Of a DNA stretch of 64,000 nucleotides, positions 35,036-44,866 are shown piece by piece. This stretch comes from Chryseobacterium sp. Leaf180 (GTDB lineage: Bacteria; Bacteroidota; Bacteroidia; Flavobacteriales; Weeksellaceae). Below the pieces are notes generated by a model that worked only from the letters and a program-made list of their open reading frames with translations, ran no database searches and was not told the origin of the DNA. The translations under genes and the position numbers were made by a program. How positions within the stretch are numbered: position 1 is the first letter of the stretch; each line of letters starts with the position of its first letter. The stretch covers positions 1,056,450 through 1,120,449 of the forward strand of contig NZ_LMPJ01000001.1 in NCBI RefSeq assembly GCF_001424585.1. The letters are read 5' to 3'.

Positions 35036-35602
35036 TTAAAACAGATAAGGAATCAGCATTTTTGAAGACTTTTTATACTGTAAATATTCTTCGCCAAACT
35101 GATTTGTGAGCACACGCTCTTCGATTTTAATTCGATACAGAAAAGCACAGAAAACCGGGACAAATGCAATCGCCAAAGACAGCCAGTTATTCAGATATAG
35201 ACCAAGACCAAGAAAGCTCGTGAGCGCCATCGTGTACGAAGGATGCCGCACGTAGCGGTAAAACCCGTCTTTTTTCACCTGATGATCTTGCCTTATAGAA
35301 ACATCGACTGTAAAATATTTCCCAAGCGATTGGATGATCATAAAACGAATGACAACGCCCAGGAAAATCAAGAAAATTCCTGCAAGCTGAATCATCTGAT
35401 TTGTTGAAATAGGCAACACGATTTTATCTGAAATATATACCGAAATAAATACCGACGGCAAAATCACGATCCATAAAATATTCAGCGTGGAATGATCTTT
35501 TTTCGCAGCATTGCCGACCGATTTCAGCTTTTGTTTGTAGTAAATTTCGCTCGCGAACCAGAGAAAAACCGCGGCAGAAAATATAATTTCACTGGTTGTC
35601 AT
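35036..35602 (-). CDS. Isoprenylcysteine carboxyl methyltransferase (ICMT)-family membrane protein
   Basis: 188 residues, five or so membrane helices. Signature: FMIIQSLGKYFTVDVSIRQD then DGFYRYVRHPSYTMALTSFL (the R-H-P-x-Y motif) and C-terminal KIEERVLTNQFGEEYLQYKK, the pattern of bacterial ICMT/phospholipid-methyltransferase-like (PEMT fold) enzymes. Probably an SAM-dependent methylase acting on a lipid or quinone-like molecule; substrate unknown. Overlaps the upstream 2TM gene by 14 bases. Confidence 0.8.
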   Translation of the reverse strand: MTTSEIIFSAAVFLWFASEIYYKQKLKSVGNAAKKDHSTLNILWIVILPSVFISVYISDKIVLPISTNQMIQLAGIFLIFLGVVIRFMIIQSLGKYFTVDVSIRQDHQVKKDGFYRYVRHPSYTMALTSFLGLGLYLNNWLSLAIAFVPVFCAFLYRIKIEERVLTNQFGEEYLQYKKSSKMLIPYLF

Positions 35603-35903
35603 TTTTTTTATTTTTATCTAAAATTTCATTAATTTTTTTCTCTTCCCAACGTTTACCAAAACGGATGTCTGAAGAAAAAGTCTGAAGCGCGTGCGCTCCC
35701 AAACCGATTCCCCAGAAAAATGGCAACTGCAGAATCTTCCAGCTCCACGGATCTTTTCCGGAATACATCTCATACAGATTTACTCCTAAAATGAGAATAT
35801 TCACCAACAGATAAACCACAAGATGTTTATAAAAACCCTTCTCTTTTTTCATCTGTTTGTAGGCGGCTCGGTATTCCCGCGAACGGTTTTCACTATTTTC
35901 CAT
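35589..35903 (-). CDS. 2TM-domain protein
   Basis: 104 residues. YRAAYKQMKKEKGFYKHLVV, two transmembrane helices (VYLLVNILILGVNLY, LPFFWGIGLGAHALQTF) and KRWEEKKINEILDKN: the 2TM domain (charged helix, two TM segments, W-E-E-KKI tail). Starts 11 bases inside the end of the kinase gene and overlaps the ICMT gene after it, so it is translated with both. Confidence 0.82.
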   Translation of the reverse strand: MENSENRSREYRAAYKQMKKEKGFYKHLVVYLLVNILILGVNLYEMYSGKDPWSWKILQLPFFWGIGLGAHALQTFSSDIRFGKRWEEKKINEILDKNKKNDNQ

Positions 35904-37218
35904 GATTTCGTTTTTGCTTTTCTAAAATTTTCCTGATTTTCTGTTCCTCCCAATTGGTTCCGATGGTAAATACACTGATTCCATGTGAGATAACGCCAAT
36001 TCCCCAACCGAGCATCGGCCAGTAAAACCAATATCTATTTGGTGACGTAATAAGATTTATGATAATTAAAAATGGAATGACGATGCAGTAGGAAATGAGA
36101 TTTCCGTAGAAACTTTTAATCTCTTTCACACGCTGGCGCGCACGTTCGTAGCTTTCGTCTTGGGTTTCCACTTTTGCAGTTGTGATATTTTTTTTCTCAT
36201 CTAAAACCGGAAGTTTTACTTTAAAATAATCTTCAGACTTTTCGATAAAAACATTCTTTTTGGTCAAAAGGGCGTACCTCTGAACGATATTCGAAAGTCC
36301 GATTCCTGCGCTTTCCTTCATCTGCCCGCGCACCTGCAGATTATTTTCGATGCACAAAGTTCCGTTTTCGGAAAAGATTTTAATTATTAACGGCCGCGAA
36401 GACGTTGCGAAATTATGTTTAATACAGTTTTCCAGCAAAAGCTGCAGCGAAAGCGGCACGACAAATCTTCTCAGCTCATCTTTCTGCACATTAAATTCAA
36501 AACCAACACTGTCTTCAAATCTCGTTTTCAGAAGATCGCAATAGGTTTTCGCAAATTCAATCTCGTCTTCCACAGTGACCAGTTCTTTATCTTTCTGCTC
36601 CAAAACGTAGCGGTAAATTTTAGACATGGAAGCCGTAAATTTCTGTGCCTGCACCGGATTTTCGTCAATAAGCGCGCTTAAAACATTTAAAGAATTAAAC
36701 AAAAAATGAGGATCGAGCTGATTTTTCAGACTCTCAAACTGAGCATTGGCAGATTTGGCAATAAGTTTCTGTTCTACAACTTCCTTCCTCGAATTTTTTC
36801 TAAGCTCTTCCATAAAGCCTTTCGCATGGAGAAATGCCGAGATCAGCAACGCGAGATTGATCATAAACCAATTCATGAAGTTGTATTTCCCGTCAAGAAA
36901 TTCCTGCGTGGTTGCAGATTTTTGGAAAATCACAAAATTCACATAATTGCAGAAATAAACCAGCACAAAGTTAACCACCAGAATAGAAACAATACTGATC
37001 GCAGCGCGCTTTGAAGTGACCTCAGACCACGGAAATTTTTTATTCAGAAAGTTGTTCAGAAAACCGTTTCCAGCGCCCAGAAAGAATGAATACATCGCAG
37101 AGACTGCAAAGCTGAGCAAAAATTTGTGCAGCGATTTTTCATCGGTAAAAAACACAAAGAAAAAAGTGCCCGTCGCGAGCGAAATCCAGAGAAGACTGAT
37201 GAGATTTTTGGGTTTCAT
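35893..37218 (-). CDS. LytS-type sensor histidine kinase with C-terminal 2TM domain
   Basis: 441 residues. Several N-terminal transmembrane helices (1-130), then a his_kinase (LytS-type) dimerisation segment with phospho-acceptor His171 in NQLDPHFLFNSLNVLSALI, an ATPase domain with N-box LLLENCIKHN and GIGLSNIVQRY, and, unusually, a fused 2TM domain at the C-terminus (from about 340, YERARQRVKEIKSFYGNL to the end). First gene of a co-transcribed cluster with 2TM genes, an ICMT-like gene and the LytTR regulator. The signal is probably membrane- or envelope-related; this is inference. Confidence 0.9.
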   Translation of the reverse strand: MKPKNLISLLWISLATGTFFFVFFTDEKSLHKFLLSFAVSAMYSFFLGAGNGFLNNFLNKKFPWSEVTSKRAAISIVSILVVNFVLVYFCNYVNFVIFQKSATTQEFLDGKYNFMNWFMINLALLISAFLHAKGFMEELRKNSRKEVVEQKLIAKSANAQFESLKNQLDPHFLFNSLNVLSALIDENPVQAQKFTASMSKIYRYVLEQKDKELVTVEDEIEFAKTYCDLLKTRFEDSVGFEFNVQKDELRRFVVPLSLQLLLENCIKHNFATSSRPLIIKIFSENGTLCIENNLQVRGQMKESAGIGLSNIVQRYALLTKKNVFIEKSEDYFKVKLPVLDEKKNITTAKVETQDESYERARQRVKEIKSFYGNLISYCIVIPFLIIINLITSPNRYWFYWPMLGWGIGVISHGISVFTIGTNWEEQKIRKILEKQKRNHGK

Positions 37219-37258
37219 GCGGTGCGATTATTGCTGAATAGTTTTGAAATTTGAAAAG

Positions 37259-37284
37259 AAAAAACCTCCTTTGCAGAAGGTTTT
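37259..37284. terminator. Terminator-like hairpin
   Basis: AAAACCT (37261-37267) with AGGTTTT (37278-37284) and A/T tracts, directly after the stop codon of the 214-residue gene and before the kinase gene. Confidence 0.6.
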
Positions 37285-37288
37285 GAGA

Positions 37289-37933
37289 TTATTTAATGTT
37301 GGCCATCATAAAATCGGCCTCGCCTTTTCCCCAGGTCGGATCTAATGCATTTTTAGGTTTAAATGTTTTAAACTGTTCCATCGCTTTTGCAAAAAGTTTT
37401 TTCCCTTCCTCCTTACTTCCACCGTACTGTTCCGGCGTGTAATACGTGTCTTCAGCTTTAATCAATGTTACACGCGGATTTTCAGGATTGAGTTTTTCTG
37501 CAGCAGCAAGTTCCTGCTGAGCTTTCATTCCCATCGTCATAAAACGCTCCATCGGGTTTACCATCATTCTGAGCGAGTAAATCATTTTCTGCAAAAGTTT
37601 AATTTCCGAATTGTTTTTTTCTACGCTTTCTGCAACATCTACAAATTTCTGAGCCTGATCAGCAATCGCATCCAGATCGTCCATTTTCCCTTCACGCATC
37701 AGCATTCTTCCTTTTTGGATGTAGGCGAGCGCGGCGTAATATTGTGGCTGCCATTTGTCTTTTTCTTTGTCGGCAATTCGGCCAAAGTCATTGGCGAGTG
37801 CCTGAAATTCTTCTGTTTTCTCCGTCGACTGCACTTTTGCAATTTTCTCGGTCATCACTTTCTCGTAAGAAGTCTGAGCATTAGAGAACGTCCCAAGACA
37901 GATTAAAGCAAAGCTTACAACTAATTTTTTCAT
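37289..37933 (-). CDS. Secreted TPR-like protein of unknown function
   Basis: 214 residues with a clear signal peptide (KKLVVSFALICLGTFSNAQ). The mature part is helical (WQPQYYAALAYIQKGRMLMR, QELAAAEKLNPENPRVTLIK), resembling degenerate TPR repeats and ending with KGEADFMMANIK. Probably periplasmic. It lies between a kinase operon and a TonB receptor gene, all on the same strand. Conserved hypothetical in flavobacteria; no function assigned. Confidence 0.75.
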   Translation of the reverse strand: MKKLVVSFALICLGTFSNAQTSYEKVMTEKIAKVQSTEKTEEFQALANDFGRIADKEKDKWQPQYYAALAYIQKGRMLMREGKMDDLDAIADQAQKFVDVAESVEKNNSEIKLLQKMIYSLRMMVNPMERFMTMGMKAQQELAAAEKLNPENPRVTLIKAEDTYYTPEQYGGSKEEGKKLFAKAMEQFKTFKPKNALDPTWGKGEADFMMANIK

Positions 37934-37981
37934 GATTTCTAAATTTTAAGGTTGAATATTATGTTTAAATTTAAATGAATT

Positions 37982-40207
37982 TTAAAGATTATTATCGATT
38001 GCTTCCTGTGTTTTATCAATCCCGAAACTGATCAGCAAGCCAACATAGACAAAAGTCTGGGCGGCAGGAAGAACTGGTGCGCTGAGGCTTCCGTCAGACG
38101 AAAAACGGTAGCCATAGACATTTTTATTTCCTAAAATATTATTAACACCGGCCACCAAAATCGTAAAGGCTTTCGCATCTTTTTTTCCAAGATTTGGCAG
38201 GTAATTCAGACTGAAATTTAATGAATTAAAGTCTTTCACCTTACCTTCTCCTAAAAGTACATTCGTTCCGTTTTGTGCGACAATATTGTAGAATGGTCGT
38301 CCGGATGTGTAAGTGTAAGAAAAATTAAATCCTGTTTTCCAAGTGGTGACAAACTTTTTGGCGACAACTGAAATGTTGTGTTTGGCAGCAAAATTCGGGT
38401 AAAGTTCCGTTGGATAGTTAAGAAACTCACGCTTGCTGTCGAGATATGAGTAAGAAACCCAATAATCTACATCTTTAATACTTTTTTTGTCTCTCCAAAG
38501 CACTTCCACACCTTTCGCAAAACCGCTTCCGTAGGTTGGTAAAACAAAATTCTGAAACCCTGAAGTCTGCGTTTTTACCAGATTTTTGTAATCTTTATAA
38601 AAAGCTTCCAGACGCAAAGTGCGGTTTTCTTCACTTCTCTGAATCTGAAAAATATAATGTGTAGCTTTCTGAAAATTCTGTTTAAAGTTTTGATTGAGAA
38701 ATTTAGATTCCGGAGTCTGATAAAAAATTCCGTATGCCAGCGAGCTCACCCATTTTTCTGAAAGACGGTACGCAGCAGAGAATCGCGGCGCAAAATTCCA
38801 TTGGTTCAGAAAACTCGAATTTTCAGCCCGTACGCCGAGACTTGTAGATAAATTTTTGCTTAAAGACAAATTATTTTCTGCAAACAGAGCCGTTGTAAAA
38901 TTCTGGACGGAAGTATTTTGTGAAGGCGCACCGAAAACGGAAGATTCGGTTTTATCATTTTCTGAAAGCAATTCAAAACCTGCTTTAATGTTGCTCACAG
39001 CAGCAATTTTTCGCTCAAAAACCGCTTTGCTGTTCCAGTAAATACCTTCGTTATGCGTATTCACTGTTCCGAGCTGAGTTCCGCCATTCAGAATTCCTAT
39101 TTCGAAATCACTTTTATTGATGCTGAAAGACGATCCCAAATTCATCAGATATCGGCCAATTTTCTGCTTGTAAGTAAGACTGTGAAAGGTATTGTTTCCG
39201 TTGACTGAAGGTTGCTGCTCGTCATAATTTTTCTCTAAACTCGGTTGAGAAACAGACAGTGTATTGGTATCAAAACTTCCATAATATTTCAGAAAACCGC
39301 CGGCTTTTGTTTTAATTCTAAAATTTCCGTTGGCAGAAATGCTTCTTGGAGCTTTAATAAAATCGGTTTCAAAATTCAAAACTTTGGTCACCAGATTCAG
39401 ATCTGAAATGCTGGCTGCCACCCCGTAACTCGCATTTTTATTTTTGTTTAAATGCTGATAATCACCACCCAACGCAAACGGAAAAATACTGAAAGAATAT
39501 GAACTCTGCTCTGGCATATCAATACTTTCCAAAAGCAAAACCGAAGAAAGCGCCTGACCGTAAAGTGCAGAATAACCGCCACTTGAAAATACACTTCCTT
39601 TAAAAATTGAGGTATTAAAACGCTCGCGTCCTGCCAGTCCAGGCACCGAGTTGCTGAAATAATTATTCACCAGATTTCCGTCGATGAAGAATTTGGTTTC
39701 AGATCCTGTTCCGCCACGCACAAAAAGTCCTTCACTGTCACCCGCATTCTGCACGCCAGGAAGAAATTTATAGCCTGTCGTAGTCTGGCCTTGAGAACCG
39801 GCCGTGGTGTAAATGTCTCTCGGTGTAAGCGCTGCTGTTGCCCGCTTTTTGTCGCTTGCTTCAATAGTCCCAACGGAGATCACAACAGCGTCGATTTCGC
39901 TGATCTGCTCTTTCATTTCGGTATTAACTGTCAGACTTTCATTCCCGATGGAAATAGCCTTTTCTGTCGCTGAATATTTTGGATGAGAAAATTCAAGAAT
40001 ATAATTTCCTTTTTCTGAAGTTTCAAAACTGAAATTCCCGTCTTTATCGGTCGTAGCGCCGTCGTATGTATCTTTCAAAGTGACATTGGCTTCAGAAATC
40101 CCTTTATTTCTGTACGAGACTTTCCCCGAAATTTTCACCTGCGAAAAAGTGATGACCGAAAAAAGGATGAGAAATAGAAAAAAGATTTTTTTAATCTGAG
40201 GGCTCAT
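37982..40207 (-). CDS. TonB-dependent receptor
   Basis: About 741 residues from the ATG at 40207, which starts a signal peptide (KKIFFLFLILFSVITFSQ); the longer open frame adds 31 residues with no signal. Contains a carboxypeptidase-like regulatory domain (ISGKVSYRNKGISEANVTL), then the plug (TTAGSQGQTTTGYKFLPGVQ, GLFVRGGTGSETKFFIDG) and a beta-barrel with an aromatic C-terminal strand region. Probably imports a metal chelate or other small ligand via TonB; ligand unknown. Confidence 0.9.
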   Translation of the reverse strand: MSPQIKKIFFLFLILFSVITFSQVKISGKVSYRNKGISEANVTLKDTYDGATTDKDGNFSFETSEKGNYILEFSHPKYSATEKAISIGNESLTVNTEMKEQISEIDAVVISVGTIEASDKKRATAALTPRDIYTTAGSQGQTTTGYKFLPGVQNAGDSEGLFVRGGTGSETKFFIDGNLVNNYFSNSVPGLAGRERFNTSIFKGSVFSSGGYSALYGQALSSVLLLESIDMPEQSSYSFSIFPFALGGDYQHLNKNKNASYGVAASISDLNLVTKVLNFETDFIKAPRSISANGNFRIKTKAGGFLKYYGSFDTNTLSVSQPSLEKNYDEQQPSVNGNNTFHSLTYKQKIGRYLMNLGSSFSINKSDFEIGILNGGTQLGTVNTHNEGIYWNSKAVFERKIAAVSNIKAGFELLSENDKTESSVFGAPSQNTSVQNFTTALFAENNLSLSKNLSTSLGVRAENSSFLNQWNFAPRFSAAYRLSEKWVSSLAYGIFYQTPESKFLNQNFKQNFQKATHYIFQIQRSEENRTLRLEAFYKDYKNLVKTQTSGFQNFVLPTYGSGFAKGVEVLWRDKKSIKDVDYWVSYSYLDSKREFLNYPTELYPNFAAKHNISVVAKKFVTTWKTGFNFSYTYTSGRPFYNIVAQNGTNVLLGEGKVKDFNSLNFSLNYLPNLGKKDAKAFTILVAGVNNILGNKNVYGYRFSSDGSLSAPVLPAAQTFVYVGLLISFGIDKTQEAIDNNL

Positions 40208-40332
40208 GGTTATTAGTTTATTGATCAAAAGTAGTACAGAATTGGGCTTCGTTCCATAAAACTTTTGCCGACCGGTTATTTTTCGCTGCTGAACGGTCAA
40301 GTTTAAAACAAATCCCGATTTTAAGCATAAAA

Positions 40333-40360
40333 AAACGGCAAAGTTTACGCTCTGCCGTTT
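40333..40360. terminator. Terminator of the protease gene
   Basis: AAACGGCAAAG (40333-40343) with CTCTGCCGTTT (40350-40360, one mismatch at the loop side) and A/T runs; reads as hairpin plus T tract on the minus strand after the peptidase gene. Confidence 0.8.
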
Positions 40361-40379
40361 AAATAATATTGTTTTGAAA

Positions 40380-42503
40380 TTAAGATTTCATTTCTCCTAT
40401 CACGTTTACTGCTTCCTGAAGATATGTGTCTTTTTTAAGATTTTTCATCCACACTTCAGATTTTTTCTTGAAAGCTTCATCTTTCTTTTCTCTTTCAATT
40501 TCTGCAGGGAACATGGTAAAATTTAACCCATTTTCATATTTTGTCAGCGCTTTGAATTTCTCAATCTGCGCTTTACGCTGCTTCATCAGTTCATTAAATT
40601 TATTAATGTTGAGTGTGATGGTTTCTTCTTTATCCAATTGCTCTCTCCACTCTGCAGATTCAAGCAAAAGCTGATAATTGGTATTTTTTGCCAGTCTTGC
40701 CGCGCTTGATTTCTGTAAAGCTGCTACATCAAAATAGGTCATTTTCTGAAATTTAGCACTCGGAATTTTATCCCAAGCCAACGCAAAATCGTCATATCGC
40801 TCACCAATTTCAGCATATGTAAAGAAATCTTTCATCTGAATATCAGACACGATTCCCTTTCTTTGGTTCGATTCGCCGGTAATTCTGTAAAACTTCTGAA
40901 TCGTAAGTTTTAACGAACCGAAATCATCTTCGGTATTTAAAAATCTGTTCAGATCAACGAATGTCTGCACCGTACCTTTGCCGAAAGATTGTGGCGAACC
41001 GAGAATCACTGCTCTTCCATAATCCTGCATTACGCCGGCTAGAATCTCAGAAGCTGAAGCAGAAAGTTCGTTCTGCATAATCACTAACGGACCTGTCCAG
41101 ACCGGTGTTTCCTGCTTATTTTTTAATGTCTGAATCTTGCCGTTTCCGTCTTTCACCTGAACGTATGGCCCGGCATTCATGAATAATCCCATGATGTCGC
41201 CCACTTCTGTAAGTGACCCGCCGCCGTTGTTTCTAAGGTCTAAAATAATTCCTTCAATCCCCTGAGATTTCAGTTTGATGATCTCATTTTTAATATCATC
41301 AGAAGCATTTCTTCCTTTGGCATCTTCGAAATCTGCGTTGAAACTCGGCAAACTGATAAAACCGTATTTTTTACCGTTCTGAGAACTCACCGTGATGCTT
41401 TTCGCAAACGTATCTTCGATCGCCACTTCTTCACGGATCATTGTCACTTCCTTGATCGTTCCGTCTTTTTTCTGAACTGTGAGCGTTACCGGTGTTCCTT
41501 TTTCACCGCGGATTAATCTCACAGCTTCATCAGAAAGCATTCCTACCACATTTACGGCATCTTCTTTTGGACTTGATTTTACCTTGAGAATTTTATCGCC
41601 TTCAGAAAGCTGTTTTGATTTCCATGCAGGAGCGCCGATTGTCAGTGCGCCTAAAAATAAATTTCCTTTTTTCTCCTGAATAATAGCACCGATTCCGATC
41701 ACTTTTCCTTTAAACTGTGTATCAAAATCATCTTTGTCTTTTGGAGAATAATAATTGGTATGCGGATCGAAAACCTCTGTGTAGGCATTCATATATACAC
41801 TAAACCAATCCATTTTCTTTCTTTTTTTGAATCTTGTAAAGGATTCTTTCACCAGATCTTTCACCTCATCAGTCGCTTTTTTAAGTTTTTGATCCTGCGT
41901 TAGAATTTCTAGTTTAATGGTGTCTTTCAGCTTGTATTTCTGCACAGAATCTTTTTTCTCTTTCTGCGCAGCTTCTTTGCTGTTCATCGATTCCATCTCC
42001 TGAAGGATGTTGTACTTGATGAATTTTTTCCATTCGTTGTACTGCTCCTGCTTGTTTGAAGGCACATCTTTCACTTTCGCTTCAAGAGTCAGCGTTTCAT
42101 CTTCCTGCAGATTAATGGGCTTGCTGAAAATATCCTGCGTTACTTTATCAATCTCATCATAGCGCTGATAAAGCCGGTCCACAGTAAGTTTATAAAATGT
42201 AAGATCGCCGAGGTTGAGATAATCATCAAGCTTGGTTTCATGTTTTCTAAACTCATCCATATCAGACTGCAGAAAATATCTTTTTCCGGGATCGATCATT
42301 TCAAAATAATGCTTGTACACATCTTTTGAGTACGCATCATTAATCTGTTTCGGGCTGTAATGAAGATAAGAGAGGGTATTTTTTACACTCACCATGATGG
42401 TCTGCATTTTCTCGTCATCATTTTTCGGCGAGTTGAAGCAAAACATCAAGCTGGTTAGCGGTATAAGAAGTAGAAATTTATTGATTTTAAAATTTTTCCA
42501 CAT
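40380..42503 (-). CDS. prc: Carboxy-terminal processing peptidase (Prc/Tsp, S41)
   Basis: 707 residues, normal for Prc. N-terminal export segment (NKFLLLIPLTSLMFCF), an N-terminal helical domain, PDZ domain around LFLGALTIGAPAWKSKQLSE, then the S41 protease core with catalytic Ser in QNELSASASEILAGVM and Lys in GSPQSFGKGTVQTFVD, and a C-terminal DUF3340-like helical domain. Periplasmic protease that trims C-terminal tags of envelope proteins and peptidoglycan enzymes. Single gene, divergent from surE. Confidence 0.95.
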   Translation of the reverse strand: MWKNFKINKFLLLIPLTSLMFCFNSPKNDDEKMQTIMVSVKNTLSYLHYSPKQINDAYSKDVYKHYFEMIDPGKRYFLQSDMDEFRKHETKLDDYLNLGDLTFYKLTVDRLYQRYDEIDKVTQDIFSKPINLQEDETLTLEAKVKDVPSNKQEQYNEWKKFIKYNILQEMESMNSKEAAQKEKKDSVQKYKLKDTIKLEILTQDQKLKKATDEVKDLVKESFTRFKKRKKMDWFSVYMNAYTEVFDPHTNYYSPKDKDDFDTQFKGKVIGIGAIIQEKKGNLFLGALTIGAPAWKSKQLSEGDKILKVKSSPKEDAVNVVGMLSDEAVRLIRGEKGTPVTLTVQKKDGTIKEVTMIREEVAIEDTFAKSITVSSQNGKKYGFISLPSFNADFEDAKGRNASDDIKNEIIKLKSQGIEGIILDLRNNGGGSLTEVGDIMGLFMNAGPYVQVKDGNGKIQTLKNKQETPVWTGPLVIMQNELSASASEILAGVMQDYGRAVILGSPQSFGKGTVQTFVDLNRFLNTEDDFGSLKLTIQKFYRITGESNQRKGIVSDIQMKDFFTYAEIGERYDDFALAWDKIPSAKFQKMTYFDVAALQKSSAARLAKNTNYQLLLESAEWREQLDKEETITLNINKFNELMKQRKAQIEKFKALTKYENGLNFTMFPAEIEREKKDEAFKKKSEVWMKNLKKDTYLQEAVNVIGEMKS

Positions 42504-42643
42504 AAATAAGAAAAGTATATTGATTAAATTTTTGTTTTAAATGAGTAGCAATAATTAAAATTGTGTTACAGCATTATCAAATTTAAGACCTTATTTATTA
42601 ATTTCGGTCAGATTTAAGTATTTTTGTTAAAATTAAAATTTTT

Positions 42644-43414
42644 ATGGAAAAGCCACTAATTCTGGTCACAAATGATGATGGAATCACCGCTCCGGGCGTA
42701 AGAAACCTTGTGGAGTTTATGAATGAAATAGGAGAAGTGGTGGTGGTCGCTCCCAACTCTCCACAGAGCGGAAAAGGCCACGCTATTACCATAAATTCGA
42801 CTTTAAGTTTTGAAGAAGTGACGATGGATGGCCCGCAAACAGATTTTTCCTGTTCAGGAACGCCTGTAGACTGCGTAAAAATGGCGCTTGATAAAATTCT
42901 TACCCGAAGGCCTGACATTGTGGTTTCCGGGATTAATCATGGAGCCAATTCTTCCATTAATGTTATTTACAGCGGAACGATGTCTGCGGCTGTAGAAGCC
43001 GGTGTGGAAGGAATTCCTGCAATCGGTTTTTCTCTGCTCGATTTCAGCTGGGATGCCGATTTTTCTCATGCTAAAACGTACATTCAGGAAATTGTAAGAA
43101 AAACTCTGGAAAACCCAATGCCTAAAGGAGTTGTTTTGAATGTAAACATCCCGAAACTTTCTGAAAACGAAATAAAAGGCGTGAAAGTCTGCAAACAGGC
43201 CAATGCTAAATGGGAAGAAAGTTTTGACGAAAGAGTAAGCCCGCACGGCAAAAAATATTACTGGCTGACTGGATATTTTAATAACATGGATCAGTCGGAA
43301 GATGCTGACGAAACGGCTCTGGCAAACGGTTACATTTCTATTGTTCCCGTAAAATTTGATCTTACCGCGTACGAATACATGAATACGCTGAGCGAGGTGA
43401 TGAATTTCGATTAA
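42644..43414 (+). CDS. surE: 5'/3'-nucleotidase SurE
   Basis: 256 residues. N-terminal metal-binding LVTNDDGITAPGVRNLVEFM, then VAPNSPQSGKGHAIT, GTPVDCVKMALDKIL and VSGINHGANSS, the standard SurE motifs. Dephosphorylates nucleoside monophosphates and polyphosphate in the cytoplasm; a stress and stationary-phase factor. Single gene; terminator at 43421-43446. Confidence 0.97.
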   Translation: MEKPLILVTNDDGITAPGVRNLVEFMNEIGEVVVVAPNSPQSGKGHAITINSTLSFEEVTMDGPQTDFSCSGTPVDCVKMALDKILTRRPDIVVSGINHGANSSINVIYSGTMSAAVEAGVEGIPAIGFSLLDFSWDADFSHAKTYIQEIVRKTLENPMPKGVVLNVNIPKLSENEIKGVKVCKQANAKWEESFDERVSPHGKKYYWLTGYFNNMDQSEDADETALANGYISIVPVKFDLTAYEYMNTLSEVMNFD

Positions 43415-43420
43415 AATATA

Positions 43421-43446
43421 AAAGGCGTGAATACCATCACGCCTTT
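43421..43446. terminator. Bidirectional terminator
   Basis: Perfect AAAGGCGTGA / TCACGCCTTT stem between the converging surE and radical-SAM genes, with T tracts on both strands. Confidence 0.88.
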
Positions 43447-43450
43447 CTTT

Positions 43451-44854
43451 TTAAAATAAAACCCTATCCTCTTTTCTCAGTTCTTCCAGATATTTGCTTT
43501 TATCGTCGCGGTAAAAAAGATTCATAGTTTCGAAAGGAATCATTTTTAAATCTTTATTCACAATGTGCACGCACGATTTTTTCACAGCGCGTACATCAAA
43601 ATCATGCGCATCCATAAAATTCATAATGATGATTCTGAAAAGATTGTCATAGTCTAAATTCGGTGCCGAAACATCAGGAAGACAGCATAATAATTGGTTC
43701 ACTTTCGGCTGCACTTTATCCACAGAAATTCCGGTGCTGAAAATATCAAGAAGCTGCATCTGCAAACCGGTATCCTGTTCGTAGACAATTGTATTTTTGG
43801 TTTCATTATTCAGCAAATCTGCGGGATTAATGTAGCGCGTCAGAGGAATCACCTCACCTTCAAGTTTTAAAATATAACCCATTGCGAGCGCATCCGGATT
43901 ACACGGAACGGGAATGATATCGTCTCCATTCAAAAGCGGAAACTGGTTTAAAATCTCCTGACGCACTTCTGTCAGCGTAATTTTTTCGTGGCTAGAATCT
44001 TCGCGGTTTCTTCCGGCAATTTCTACCGGCTGAAAGGTAATTCCGCGTACGCATTTCTGCTTCAAAGCAAAATCGATCAGTTTTCCGATCTCATCGATGT
44101 TTTTATCTTTTTGCAGAACAATCACCAGCGTTGTGGAAAGATTGAGTTCATTTAATTTTTCCAAAGCTTTCATCCGAACGTTGGTCAGATCTTTCCCGCG
44201 GAAATCTTCCAGAACTTCCGGCTTAAAAGAATCAAACTGAAGATAAATTTCAAATTCCGGAGCGTACGTCGCGAGTTTTTCTGCAAAACCTGGATCATTC
44301 GCGATACGGATTCCGTTGGTATTGAGCATTAAATGTTTGATCGGTTTTGTTTTCGCAATATCCATAATTTTAAAAAACTCCGGATGTATCGTCGGCTCGC
44401 CACCGCTGATCTGCACCACATCGGGCTGACCTTCGTTTTTCACAATCACATCAAACATCGCTTCGATCTGCTCGAGGCTACGGTGACTTCCGTAATGCGG
44501 CGACGACATGGCATAACACGTTGGGCACGTCAGATTGCAGCGGTCGGTCACTTCCACGATTGAAAGACAGCTGTGCTGCTCATGATCTACACACAATCCG
44601 CAATCGTACGGACAGCCATAAATGACATCAGTTCCAAAATGGATCGGTGTTTCTGATGCTTTATTAAAATTTCTGATATTTTTATAATACGCGACATCAG
44701 AAGCAATTTTAGTTTTAAAAAAACCATGATCCGGACATTTTTTGGTCATAAAAACCGCTTCATCTTCGATGATAATTTTGGCACCGACTCTTTTGAGACA
44801 TTCGGGGCAAAGACTGATTGTATAGTCGTAATAAGTATAATTTCTTACCGGCAT
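43451..44854 (-). CDS. Radical SAM protein of the tetraether-synthase/MJ0619-like type
   Basis: 467 residues. N-terminal zinc-ribbon-like part (SLCPECLKRVGA ... KKCPDHGFF), a cysteine cluster GCPYDCGLCVDHEQHSC, then the radical-SAM 4Fe-4S motif CNLTCPTCY and the SAM-binding QISGGEPTIHPEFF, ending in a cysteine-containing C-terminal domain (LLCCLPD, VKKSCVHIV). The N-terminal and CxxxCxxC pattern matches the family that includes tetraether lipid synthases and pterin methylases. Last gene of a four-gene operon with an Lgt-like enzyme and two tiny membrane proteins, which suggests membrane-lipid or lipoprotein chemistry; this is inference. Confidence 0.8.
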   Translation of the reverse strand: MPVRNYTYYDYTISLCPECLKRVGAKIIIEDEAVFMTKKCPDHGFFKTKIASDVAYYKNIRNFNKASETPIHFGTDVIYGCPYDCGLCVDHEQHSCLSIVEVTDRCNLTCPTCYAMSSPHYGSHRSLEQIEAMFDVIVKNEGQPDVVQISGGEPTIHPEFFKIMDIAKTKPIKHLMLNTNGIRIANDPGFAEKLATYAPEFEIYLQFDSFKPEVLEDFRGKDLTNVRMKALEKLNELNLSTTLVIVLQKDKNIDEIGKLIDFALKQKCVRGITFQPVEIAGRNREDSSHEKITLTEVRQEILNQFPLLNGDDIIPVPCNPDALAMGYILKLEGEVIPLTRYINPADLLNNETKNTIVYEQDTGLQMQLLDIFSTGISVDKVQPKVNQLLCCLPDVSAPNLDYDNLFRIIIMNFMDAHDFDVRAVKKSCVHIVNKDLKMIPFETMNLFYRDDKSKYLEELRKEDRVLF

Positions 44855-44866
44855 ATTTTTATTTTT

